Made by a program: the position numbers and the translations under genes. From Trinickia symbiotica (GTDB lineage Bacteria; Pseudomonadota; Gammaproteobacteria; Burkholderiales; Burkholderiaceae), in NCBI RefSeq assembly GCF_002934455.1, contig NZ_PTIR01000026.1, positions 1-64,000 on the forward strand: a stretch of DNA of 64,000 nucleotides. The letters run 5' to 3'. Positions 46,301 through 53,630 of the stretch are shown one piece after another (position 1 is the stretch's first letter; every line of letters starts with the position of its first letter). Below the pieces are notes generated by a model. That model saw only the letters and a program-made list of their open reading frames with translations. It ran no database searches and was not told the origin of the DNA.

Positions 46301-46461
46301 GGCATGACATGGGGCTGGTGATCTTCGCAGGTCTTGGTGTCGGTACGCTGCTGACCCTGTTCGTGGTACCGGCCATGTATATGTTCGTGGGTAGCACACA
46401 CGTCCGCGAGGACCACACGCCGAATTCGAAAGTGCCATCCACGCTTTGCAAAGTACCGTAA
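43390..46461 (+). CDS. RND multidrug efflux permease (HAE1 family)
   Basis: This is a 1023-residue proton-driven exporter with 12 membrane helices and two large periplasmic loops. FIKRPVWAVVISAMILI at the N-terminus, the charged GLVVDDAIIVVENADRH in TM4 (proton relay DD) and KHGILIVQFANELQ in TM10 are present. Substrates cannot be told from the sequence. ATG 43390 is preferred; a GTG at 43378 overlaps the adaptor stop. Confidence 0.95.
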   Translation: MKFTDAFIKRPVWAVVISAMILILGLRSMTGLPVSQWPRTENAVVTIQTNYNGADAATIAGFITQPLESAIAQAQGIDYLSSTSVAGVSTITATLRLNFDATKALTEINTQISSVRSQLPAQAQQPVLSVAVGQTTDAMYIGFYSDVLPTNNITDYLVRVLKPKLDSIEGVQTAEILGGRQFALRAWLDPAKLAAHHVSAREVYAALSNNNYLSTIGSTKGQTVTVDLTAGTDLHKVDEFKQLVVNQSGDALVRLQDVATVTLGAEDYSTSVAFSGKRSVFVGIKVAPNANVVTVASKVRSAFPELQSQLPSGLTGAIAYDSTEYINTSIQEVVKTLAEALVIVTIVIFLFIGSFRAVIVPLIAIPLSLVGTLFFMFVLGYSINLLTLLALVLAIGLVVDDAIIVVENADRHIKEAGKSAGEASLIAARELGGPIVAMTVVLVAAYVPIGMRTGLTGALFKEFCFSLAGAVVVSAVVALTLSPMMTSRLLRSGEDEGRLALLLDRIFARLLRGYHSALARTIDAWPVLVTFGFVVSLLAGAAAFTANSELSPTEDQGIVFMQIKGAANASPEQMRRIADQAYDIARKVPEYSQMFQLTGTPALNQGLGGVLLKPWNRRERTQTDVVMDLQRKWSDVAGAQIVAFSLPSLPGSQGLPVQFVIRSTEPVEKLNEVTQAVLAEAQKEKLFWFADVDLKLDKPKAEVVVDREKLAIMGMTEADFGAALSAALGGNYVNYFSIAGRSYKVIPQVLQVDRLNPDQVLDNYIRTPSGIMVSARTVAHIETSVQPRTINHFQQFNSATISGVSGLSQGALLPKLTTILKKVAPGYSADYSGESRQFVEESGGFLGLLLFSIVIVYLALAFQFESFRDPVVILFSVPPALFGALAFITTGFASINVYTQVGLVTLLGLITKHGILIVQFANELQRAGRSKRHAIEEAAGVRLRPILMTTAAMVLGVAPLVWASGAGAAGRHDMGLVIFAGLGVGTLLTLFVVPAMYMFVGSTHVREDHTPNSKVPSTLCKVP

Positions 46462-46948
46462 CAGTGAAAGAGACCAAGGACCCGACCGTCGAACATCAGT
46501 TCTCCCGAAAATGATTTTCCAACAGCTTTGCATCTGCTGCGCGGAAGCCTTCCATATTCCTGGAGGTGCTTATGACTCAGGTCACACTTGCTACGGCACT
46601 TCTCGCGTTTCATCGCATTTCGCCACGGCAATAGCAGCACGATAGTCGATTTGCTCGACCTTGTTGTCGACCGTGTGTGGCGTCGCGAGCGAGCGTCGTC
46701 GGATGTAACGGCCTCGGCAACTGTCAGCTTGCGAAGCCGATCGCGGCGTAGCTCGAGCCAACCTCGGGCTCAATGGAGCGGTTATACGCGAGTCGCGTTC
46801 GCCGGACGGTAGCCAATTGATGCGCTGCGCAGTGCGACAAACCGTCTCAGAACTCGCTCGCCTCGACCGCGTCGAATCGGGTCGATGGCTGAACTGGATC
46901 GCGCGACTTGCAATCCTGAAGCCCCTGCCTTCCGGAGGTACCGGATCA
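46462..46948. other. Intergenic region, possible gene remnant
   Basis: About 490 bases without a convincing gene. A strong TGGAGG precedes ATG 46572, which opens a 20-codon frame (MTQVTLATALLAFHRISPRQ) ending at 46634. It could be a leader peptide or the start of a lost gene. The open frame into the oligopeptidase upstream of 46949 is not protein-like. Confidence 0.4.
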
Positions 46949-49129
46949 ATGCAATGGAAAAGGTATATGACAAATTCGCAATCCAACTACGTGGTCGCCA
47001 TAGATGCAGCGGATCCGTATATCGGTCTCGAGAAGCTTAACGACTCCGCTGTCGACTCATGGGTTCGTATGCAAACGGAACGCACCATGAAAGCCTACGG
47101 ACACAGCGCAAACAACGACGCGCTGACCAAACGGCTCATCGAGTCTATGATGGCCCAAGACCGCATTGTCACGTGCTCACGCTGGGGCAACTGGGCTTAC
47201 AACAGTTGGCTTGATGAAGCACATCCACTCGGGTTTGTGCGGCGTACGCCCTGGAAAGCCTGGATCGAGGGGAACCCCGAATGGGAAGTGCTGCTGGAGA
47301 TCGATGCGATTGACTTGAACAATAGAAACAGCGACGATACCCGGTGGACTTTAGCCGGCTTTCGTCTTATCTACCCTACTGCCGATCGGGCGCTGGTCTT
47401 TCTTTCACCCGGCGGGGCGGACGCTCACATCGTGCGCGAGTTCGATATAGGAGCGCGCGCGTTTGTCGAGAATGGGTTCGAGCTGCGCGAGCCCGGCCAT
47501 CACAGCGTTGAATGGATCGATCGGGAGACGGTCTATGTGAGCTGGGATGACCGTGCGGCAAACGCGGCTCCCACGCTCACGCACGCTGGCTATCCGCGGC
47601 AGGTACGGAGATGGAAGCGCGGCACCTCGGTGGCAGATGCGCCGGTGGTGTTCGAATGTGAGGTCGACGATTTGTCCGCGTCGGCGCGTTATGACCCGAT
47701 CCGGGCACGTCATACCGCATCGCGCAGCACGACATTCTCCCAATCGGAGCGATTCTGGCTCGACGAGTCGGCTGGCGAATGGCGGCTGTACGATGTGCCG
47801 CGCGATGCGAGACTGTTCGAGTGGAACGAATGGCTGTTCGTTATGCCATGCGTTGACTGGAAGGTCGGTGTGGCGATATATCCAGGTGGATCGTTATTGG
47901 CTATTCGACGTGACGCGTTTCTCGACGGAAACCGCCATTTCGCAATACTTTTCGTGCCAGCGGAAAGGGACGTATTATCGTGTGTGCGGTACACGAAGCA
48001 CTGGCTGATCGTCTCTCACAAGAGCGAAAGCGTTACCCATGTGACGCTCTGGCGTCCGTCGGCTTTGGCTCACGGAACGTGGGAGGCGCGAGTGTTTCCG
48101 TTGCCGGCCGGCTGCGAGGCGTGGATGAGCGCCGTCGACAGCGCTCGCGATGACACAGTACTGATTTGCGCCTATCATTTCCTGACGCCACCTAAGCTGT
48201 ATCTTGCCGATCTCGCCAGCGATGCCCCCTGGCGCCCGCTGGGACGGGCTCCCGCGCGGTTCGATGCAACCGGATTCGTCGCGCAGCGACGACATGCTAC
48301 AGCTTCCGATGGCGTGCAGATTCCCTATTGGATCATCGGTCGCAAAGCGGATCTTGAGGGCAACCCTCGGCCTTGCCTGCTCTATGGATATGGCGGATTT
48401 AAAGTTTCGCTCGATACGCCTGCCTATGTGGACACCATGGGATTCTCGTGGCTCGAACCGGGTGGCGTGTACGCGATTGCGTGCATCCGGGGCGGGGGAG
48501 AATTCGGTCCTGCGTGGCATCTCGCCGCAAAAGGCGAGAAACGCCAAGTCGCGTTTGACGATTTCATTGCCGTGGCTGAGGCATTGATCTCCTCCGGCGT
48601 CACCACCCCGAAGCAGCTGGCCATCATGGGGGGAAGCAACGGCGGTCTGCTAACTGCCGCGTGCATGATTCAGCGCCCGGAGCTATTTGGTGCCGTTATC
48701 TCGCGAGTGCCCGTGCTCGACATGGCACGCTTTCACCTGCTACTGCGGGGAGCCTCATGGGTCGATGAGTTCGGTGATCCCGACAATCCCGATGACTACG
48801 GAATGTTGATGGCTTACTCGCCCTATCACAACGTGAAGCCGGACGTCTCTTACCCGCCGGTTCTGTTCACGTCGTCGTCGACGGACGATCGTGTGCATCC
48901 TGGGCACGCACGCAAGATGGTAGCGAAAATGCAGGCACTCGGACATGGCGAAGTCTGGTATCTAGAATGGCACGACGGCGGCCACGGCGCTGGCGTCGAA
49001 CCCGAAGACATCGCACGCGCATCGTCAATTACATTTGAGTTCCTGCGGGCGAAGATCGGGGCAGGCTTACGGCCGCTCGCTTGCCTCGGTTCTGACGGGC
49101 GGACTCAGGAGTCCTTGGTGCATGAGTAA
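46949..49129 (+). CDS. Prolyl oligopeptidase family serine peptidase
   Basis: This S9A-type peptidase has about 726 residues: an N-terminal beta-propeller gate and a C-terminal alpha/beta hydrolase. The catalytic serine is in MGGSNGG (about S563), the aspartate in STDDRVHPGHA and the histidine in HDGGHGAG. ATG 46949 follows CCGGAGG. No signal peptide, so probably cytosolic. It cleaves short proline-containing peptides. Its link to the efflux operon is only positional. Confidence 0.9.
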   Translation: MQWKRYMTNSQSNYVVAIDAADPYIGLEKLNDSAVDSWVRMQTERTMKAYGHSANNDALTKRLIESMMAQDRIVTCSRWGNWAYNSWLDEAHPLGFVRRTPWKAWIEGNPEWEVLLEIDAIDLNNRNSDDTRWTLAGFRLIYPTADRALVFLSPGGADAHIVREFDIGARAFVENGFELREPGHHSVEWIDRETVYVSWDDRAANAAPTLTHAGYPRQVRRWKRGTSVADAPVVFECEVDDLSASARYDPIRARHTASRSTTFSQSERFWLDESAGEWRLYDVPRDARLFEWNEWLFVMPCVDWKVGVAIYPGGSLLAIRRDAFLDGNRHFAILFVPAERDVLSCVRYTKHWLIVSHKSESVTHVTLWRPSALAHGTWEARVFPLPAGCEAWMSAVDSARDDTVLICAYHFLTPPKLYLADLASDAPWRPLGRAPARFDATGFVAQRRHATASDGVQIPYWIIGRKADLEGNPRPCLLYGYGGFKVSLDTPAYVDTMGFSWLEPGGVYAIACIRGGGEFGPAWHLAAKGEKRQVAFDDFIAVAEALISSGVTTPKQLAIMGGSNGGLLTAACMIQRPELFGAVISRVPVLDMARFHLLLRGASWVDEFGDPDNPDDYGMLMAYSPYHNVKPDVSYPPVLFTSSSTDDRVHPGHARKMVAKMQALGHGEVWYLEWHDGGHGAGVEPEDIARASSITFEFLRAKIGAGLRPLACLGSDGRTQESLVHE

Positions 49130-49132
49130 CCT

Positions 49133-49640
49133 CAGCGTCGCGCAGCTATCGCGCTCGTTGCGGTGGCGCTGTTCGGCGTTCTAACGACAGTGTACGCGGA
49201 ACTCATTGTCATTGCGTCCGGCGCGATGCTCGAGCTTGCATTATGCCGGACAACCGGATCAGGCAATGTGCTAGGCGTGGCAATGACATGCTCACGAATT
49301 TCGCGTCTCCCGCCTGGTCGGAGCCATCGCGCTGGCGCTCTTCTGCTTCCTTGTCTTTGGGCTTCCCGCTGTGGGCACCATCGACGCCAGCCATGCGATT
49401 AAGGCATTCGACGCGTTCTACCGTTCGGGAGCCTTGGTTTTCGGCGGCGGCCATGTCGCGCTACCGGTTTTGGGACGACAGACTGTCGCGACGGGCTGGG
49501 GCAGCCCGAACGATCTTCATGCCGGCTATGGAGCCGCCCAGGCCGTCCGGGGCCTCTTTTCACGTTCGCCGCGTTTCTCGGTTGGATGCTGGCAGGGACG
49601 CCCAGTCACTTGACAGGCGCGGTCGTCCTTGCCCGGTTAC
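49133..49640 (+). pseudogene. Decayed chromate transporter (chrA) fragment
   Basis: Translated pieces match ChrA: the end of its first domain (about 49140-49240, ALVAVALFGVLTTVYAE) and the start of its second (RSGALVFGGGHVALPVLG near 49425-49480, then GYGAAQAV). A frameshift near 49550 moves the next segment, PLFTFAAFLGWMLAG, to another frame, and the C-terminus is missing. No start codon remains. It is a relic from a past chromate-resistance gene. Confidence 0.7.
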
Positions 49641-49769
49641 GACAAAACCACGATAGCCTGGTGTTAGCGGGAGTGAATGTGACTATTCATGTTGATTGGT
49701 AATGAAAAAAGAGATACATTGTATGTGCCGAGTACAAGCTGTACCGTCGGAACTGAAAGGAGAAACGCC

Positions 49770-50591
49770 ATGGAACCGATCGTGTCCGCAGAGCAGATCG
49801 AACAATTTCGCCAAAAGGGTGCCACTGTCCTGAGAGGCGTCTTCTCAGAACATTGGATAAAGACCGTCGATGCAGGGATTACGAAGAATCTGGAGAAGCC
49901 AAGCAGGCCTAACGCCTTTGTCGACGGCGAATCGCGCGGGTTTTTCCAAGACAGCAATAACTGGCGGTGTATCGAGGAGTTTCGCGACTTCGCCTTGAAT
50001 TCTCCCGCCAAGATCATCGCGGGCGAGTTGATGTGCGCGTCGAAAATTAACTTTCTTCATGACCATGTGCTCGTGAAAAAAGCAGGCGTCGAGAAGCGGA
50101 CGCCATGGCATCAAGATCAACCATACAGTCCAGTAGATGGCCGCGATTTCTGCACGATGTGGCTGCCGACGGGCGCGGTTTCCGCCGAGACGGCCCTCGA
50201 GTTTGTGGCCGAATCGCATGCTTCAGGCAAATGGTACCGACCGCAGCGGTTCACGACCGGATCTCTTCGCGAGGGCGACGATCAGCGGTGGGAGATCCTG
50301 CCGGACGTCGAAGCAGATCGAGATCGCTACGAGATCTTGAGGTGGGCTATGAAACCAGGCGACGTAGTGGTGTTCCATGGTCTCACCCTGCATGGAGCGG
50401 CAGGAAATAGCGACACGGCCGACCGGCGTGTGCTCTCCACGCGCTGGACCGGTGATGATGCTCGGTTTCAGCGCCGGCCGGGAGAGATGTCCCCCCCGCC
50501 TCCGGCCAATGGCGCTCCGCGCGATGGCGATCCCCTGGATTGCGAAGCATTCCCGGTCGTGTGGCGCAGGAATGCGCAGCACGCGCGCTAA
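49770..50591 (+). CDS. Phytanoyl-CoA dioxygenase family Fe(II)/2-oxoglutarate enzyme
   Basis: This 273-residue enzyme has the metal triad in WHQDQP (H114, D116) and LTLHGA (H208), with R220 in RRVLSTRW to bind 2-oxoglutarate. The family hydroxylates many small molecules; the substrate is unknown. ATG 49770 follows AAAGGAG. It stands alone between the chrA relic and the plasmid-like region. Confidence 0.88.
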   Translation: MEPIVSAEQIEQFRQKGATVLRGVFSEHWIKTVDAGITKNLEKPSRPNAFVDGESRGFFQDSNNWRCIEEFRDFALNSPAKIIAGELMCASKINFLHDHVLVKKAGVEKRTPWHQDQPYSPVDGRDFCTMWLPTGAVSAETALEFVAESHASGKWYRPQRFTTGSLREGDDQRWEILPDVEADRDRYEILRWAMKPGDVVVFHGLTLHGAAGNSDTADRRVLSTRWTGDDARFQRRPGEMSPPPPANGAPRDGDPLDCEAFPVVWRRNAQHAR

Positions 50592-50978
50592 CCCAAGTCA
50601 CGCCAGAAGGCGGAGAGGCGCGATCGCAATTGCTGCTTTCGCAAGTCTACAGCCCGGTTTAGGCTTGCAGTTCGAATCGGTGGCGCGGTGTGGAGAAAGT
50701 TGCGCGCTCTCATCGGAGCGCGCGCCATTTTCCATAGTGTGATGCAATCAAACCGCGGCAGGTCGCGTCTTTGCGCAAGCAACGCGTCGTGGTCGTGCGC
50801 TCTGTTTGGCCGGCTTGAGCCGCATGGCGGGAGTCGACGTCCGGACCGCTGTCAGATTCCTCGGGCGGTCGGTCCCAAAGCCTTCGCTTCGGCCGCGCAT
50901 CGCCCCCATACTAGGGCACTTGGTGCTGAACATGATCCGCGTCTTGGGCGACATTTTATCCGTCACCCCACCAAAGAT

Positions 50979-51025
50979 GATAGCCGATGGTGCCCAAAAC
51001 CGGCGGTAGCCTATCCTGCCATCAC
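50979..51025 (+). other. Candidate oriT with RP4-like nic site
   Basis: CCTATCCTG|CC (cut inferred after base 51018) matches the RP4/RK2 nic core over 11 bases and the MOBP consensus YATCCTG|Y. An imperfect inverted repeat upstream (GATAG...CTATC at 50979-50983 and 51011-51015; GCCG...CGGC) could bind a TraJ-like protein. TraK/L/M-like genes are transcribed away from it, as in RP4. Confidence 0.6.
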
Positions 51026-51072
51026 TTTTTCAATATCGTTTTTCTGTTGCTTACGTCGACGCTTTCCGTGAG

Positions 51073-51508
51073 GTCTGCCGGTCGAGTCTGCAAGGTCGTT
51101 CATGCTATTCCGTTAGCCACCTGCAGAAAGTCTGCTCGCGTCTCCGGTCTGTGCAGTCGGCTGGTCGAGTTAGGTTCGTGAGGTCGGCACTGCGAGTTCG
51201 TTCCCGTTCGCGCTACAGTTCGTGAGTCCCGGGCCACGAATCTGACAAGGGCGCTCCCTCGCGTCGCTTCAATCGGCAGTCACAGTCTGACTGGTTGCAG
51301 CCAGATGTCTGCTCACTGCGACAGCTCGGTTTGCGATGTGCGGTTAAGTAGTCTGCATCGGTGCGCCTTGAACTCGGCGAGTGCGAACGCTGACGTTTGT
51401 CGGCTTCCTCCGTTGCGGTTGCATGTTCGGCGACCGTAGTTCGCGGTCTGTAGTGCCTGTAGTTGGCCGACGATCGTGCGGTAGTTTGCGGAGTCACCGT
51501 TCCGTCTG
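51073..51508. repeat. GTCTG-rich tract, possible centromere or TraK-binding region
   Basis: The motif GTCTG occurs nine times on the plus strand (51073, 51086, 51130, 51147, 51285, 51307, 51351, 51446, 51504), against an expected count below one. GTTCG is also frequent. Spacing is irregular. It lies between the nic site and traK-like gene, where TraK- or StbA-type proteins bind repeated sites in other plasmids. Confidence 0.5.
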
Positions 51509-51609
51509 CGCTCCTCGATCTTCGAAGTCGTTCGCTTGCAAAAAGCCCGACAAAAATTTTCCTATTCCGTCAATTTCCGCCGTATTCCAAGCGCTTCCGG
51601 AAGTGCTGA

Positions 51610-52140
51610 TTGCGCGTCGGACAGGGTATTGACGAGCCTTTTATTGATTCGCATGATGACCTCGAGGGCGACGTATGGGAGCGAATCGTGCGGGGTGCAA
51701 AGAGCTATACGCGGGCGCAGTGGGACGACTTTTTTCGTACGCTGGAAGCATTGCCCGAGAAGCCCCGGAACGAGCAACGCGTCACGGTCAGCGACGCAAT
51801 GAAAGAGAAGCGCGTGCAGATCGCAGCGACGCAGGCGAAGGGCTACACGCTCGAAGAGATCGTCCAGGAGGCCGAGCGGAAAGGAATCGACGTCAGCATC
51901 GGCGCGATCAAATATGCGCTGTATCGTCCCGCACCTGTCGATGCGGACCCCCAGGAAACGGATACACGACGCAAGAGTAAAGGAGAACCGCCGTCCGGTC
52001 GAAAGAAAGCGGAAAAGCGCGCAGGAAATGCGCGTGACGAAACACGACAACAAAGGGAAAGGGGCGTAAGTCAGCCGGGATCGATGCAGATACAGGACGC
52101 GTTCTCGTTTGAGATCAGACCTGATATCGAAAACCTGTAG
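51610..52140 (+). CDS. TraK-like oriT-binding protein
   Basis: This 176-residue protein has a DNA-binding-like helix region (residues 60-95, EKRVQIAATQAKGYTLEEIV then SIGAIKYALY), a long charged linker and the C-terminal tail FSFEIRPDIENL. RP4 TraK has the same layout and a similar aromatic tail. TTG 51610 is the only reasonable start in this frame, after CCGGAAG. Followed after ten bases by the TraL-like gene. Confidence 0.66.
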   Translation: MRVGQGIDEPFIDSHDDLEGDVWERIVRGAKSYTRAQWDDFFRTLEALPEKPRNEQRVTVSDAMKEKRVQIAATQAKGYTLEEIVQEAERKGIDVSIGAIKYALYRPAPVDADPQETDTRRKSKGEPPSGRKKAEKRAGNARDETRQQRERGVSQPGSMQIQDAFSFEIRPDIENL

Positions 52141-52150
52141 GAGATCGAGC

Positions 52151-52858
52151 ATGGATACGACCCAACCCATATATCTGGTCGGCGGCAGCAAGGGCGGCGT
52201 AGGCAAAAGCATGGTGACGCTCGCACTCGCAGATCACCTGCAGCGGCGAGACACCCACGCCGTTCTCGTCGAAACGGACACGTCCAATCCGGATGTCATG
52301 AAAGCGCTTCGGGATGAGATGAAATGTGCGGCGTACGATCTCGACGATGCGGATGGCTGGATCGGCTTCGTCAACTTTTGCGACACACACAGGGGCGCTG
52401 CGGTGATCGTGAACACGGCGGCGCGCAATCAAACGGGAGTTGCCCGATATGGCGGCACACTGGCCCGGACGCTCGAAGAACTGGAACGACAACTCGTTGT
52501 TCTATGGGTGATTAACAGGCAGCGAGACAGTTTGGAGTTGCTACACATCTTCGGGCAGACGTTCCCCGATACGGTGACGCACGTCGTGCGCAACGGATAT
52601 TTCGGCACGCCCGACAAGTTCGCGCTGTATCACGAATCGCAGCTTCGCAAGTCGATCGAGACGAAGGGCCGATCGCTTGATTTTCCTGATCTTGCGGATC
52701 GGGTTGCCGACGAGTTGCGCAGTCAACGCATCTCGATCCGCAAGGCGGCCGAGACGATGCAAATCGGGCAGCGAGCGGAGCTGTTTCGCTGGCGTGAGTT
52801 GTGCGACGCGATGTTCGCCAAAGTGATCGGCACTGACGGGCCAGATCGTGAGCAATAG
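52151..52858 (+). CDS. TraL-like / ParA-family ATPase
   Basis: This 235-residue P-loop protein has the deviant Walker A KGGVGKS at residues 14-20 and the layout of ParA/MinD-type ATPases such as RP4 TraL or R388 StbB, which lie near oriT. ATG 52151 follows AGGAG. It lacks an N-terminal HTH, so DNA binding probably needs the TraK-like partner. Its end overlaps the next gene by 11 bases. Confidence 0.8.
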   Translation: MDTTQPIYLVGGSKGGVGKSMVTLALADHLQRRDTHAVLVETDTSNPDVMKALRDEMKCAAYDLDDADGWIGFVNFCDTHRGAAVIVNTAARNQTGVARYGGTLARTLEELERQLVVLWVINRQRDSLELLHIFGQTFPDTVTHVVRNGYFGTPDKFALYHESQLRKSIETKGRSLDFPDLADRVADELRSQRISIRKAAETMQIGQRAELFRWRELCDAMFAKVIGTDGPDREQ

Positions 52859-53582
52859 GCGGTCAAGGCCCGTCGATCCGCTCATCCGCCTATTTCGCGA
52901 GGTATCGGGCGACGTTCCGGACGAGGCCAGCCTGGCACGCATGCGCCGGGTGTCCGGCGCACTGAATCTTCGAGATAACGACGCGCTATGGGCGATGATT
53001 GCTGTGCTCGAATACTACGCACGGCTGTATGAGGCGATGCCCGAACGCATCCGATGGGCAAGCGAGGGAAGCCTCGAAGCGGCGCGTCGGGAGGTTGGCT
53101 GCGCGACCGATGCATTGATGCAGCAACATCAGGAGGCGCTTGAGCGATGCAAGGCGACAATCCAATTGGCGGAAAACCTGATAGAGGAACATGAGGCGCG
53201 GTATCGGGCAGCGCTGGCGAGCGTGAATGAGACGGCGATGGCGGTCTTGATCGAGCGCATGTCGAATCGGGTTTCGCGGATGGCAGGTAACCGGCTGATC
53301 GGTGCGGCGGCGACTTCGGCACGCGAGCAACGTGAGCGATTGGACGACACCATTCGCACATTCGAACGGACAGTCGAGGCGTCGACGGCGCGGGTGGAGG
53401 CGATGGCGAGGCGAATGGAAAAGGGCTTCGCCCGTTCGATGCATCGCATGATGGCGTTTGGCGGTGCGGCGTTCTGTCTACTAGTTCTTATCGGCGGGGG
53501 CGCAAGTTGGTGGATCGGGGGCCACCTGGTAGGCCCGGACTGTCGTGCAGTGCAGGTCCGGCAGGCAGACGGCAGGCCATAA
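52848..53582 (+). CDS. TraM-like coiled-coil membrane-anchored protein
   Basis: This 244-residue protein starts at GTG 52848, inside the TraL-like gene. It has an N-terminal helical region (LRDNDALWAMIAVLEYYARLY), a long coiled coil (about 85-195) and a single C-terminal membrane helix (about 203-222). Position matches TraM in RP4, but this protein is larger and similarity is not certain; it may be a mobilisation-linked partner of unknown role. Confidence 0.65.
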   Translation: MSNRRSRPVDPLIRLFREVSGDVPDEASLARMRRVSGALNLRDNDALWAMIAVLEYYARLYEAMPERIRWASEGSLEAARREVGCATDALMQQHQEALERCKATIQLAENLIEEHEARYRAALASVNETAMAVLIERMSNRVSRMAGNRLIGAAATSAREQRERLDDTIRTFERTVEASTARVEAMARRMEKGFARSMHRMMAFGGAAFCLLVLIGGGASWWIGGHLVGPDCRAVQVRQADGRP

Positions 53583-53630
53583 AGGGCGCTGCCGTCTGAT
53601 GTGTCGCGCTGCCGGGGGCAAGGGCCTATG

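Larger units (their letters stand above)
50592..51609. other. Large intergenic region containing a candidate oriT and a repeat-rich tract
   Basis: Over 1 kb without a convincing gene. It holds an IncP-like nic site near 51012 and a tract from 51073 to 51508 rich in GTCTG motifs, both described separately. The first 380 bases show nothing recognisable. Confidence 0.7.

Noticed and set aside
46572-46634. 20-codon frame with a perfect ribosome site
   Set aside because: Too short to call a gene; kept only as a note in the intergenic entry.
50660-50690. GTTCGAATC resembling a tRNA T-loop
   Set aside because: The T-stem does not pair and no acceptor, D or anticodon arms could be drawn around it.
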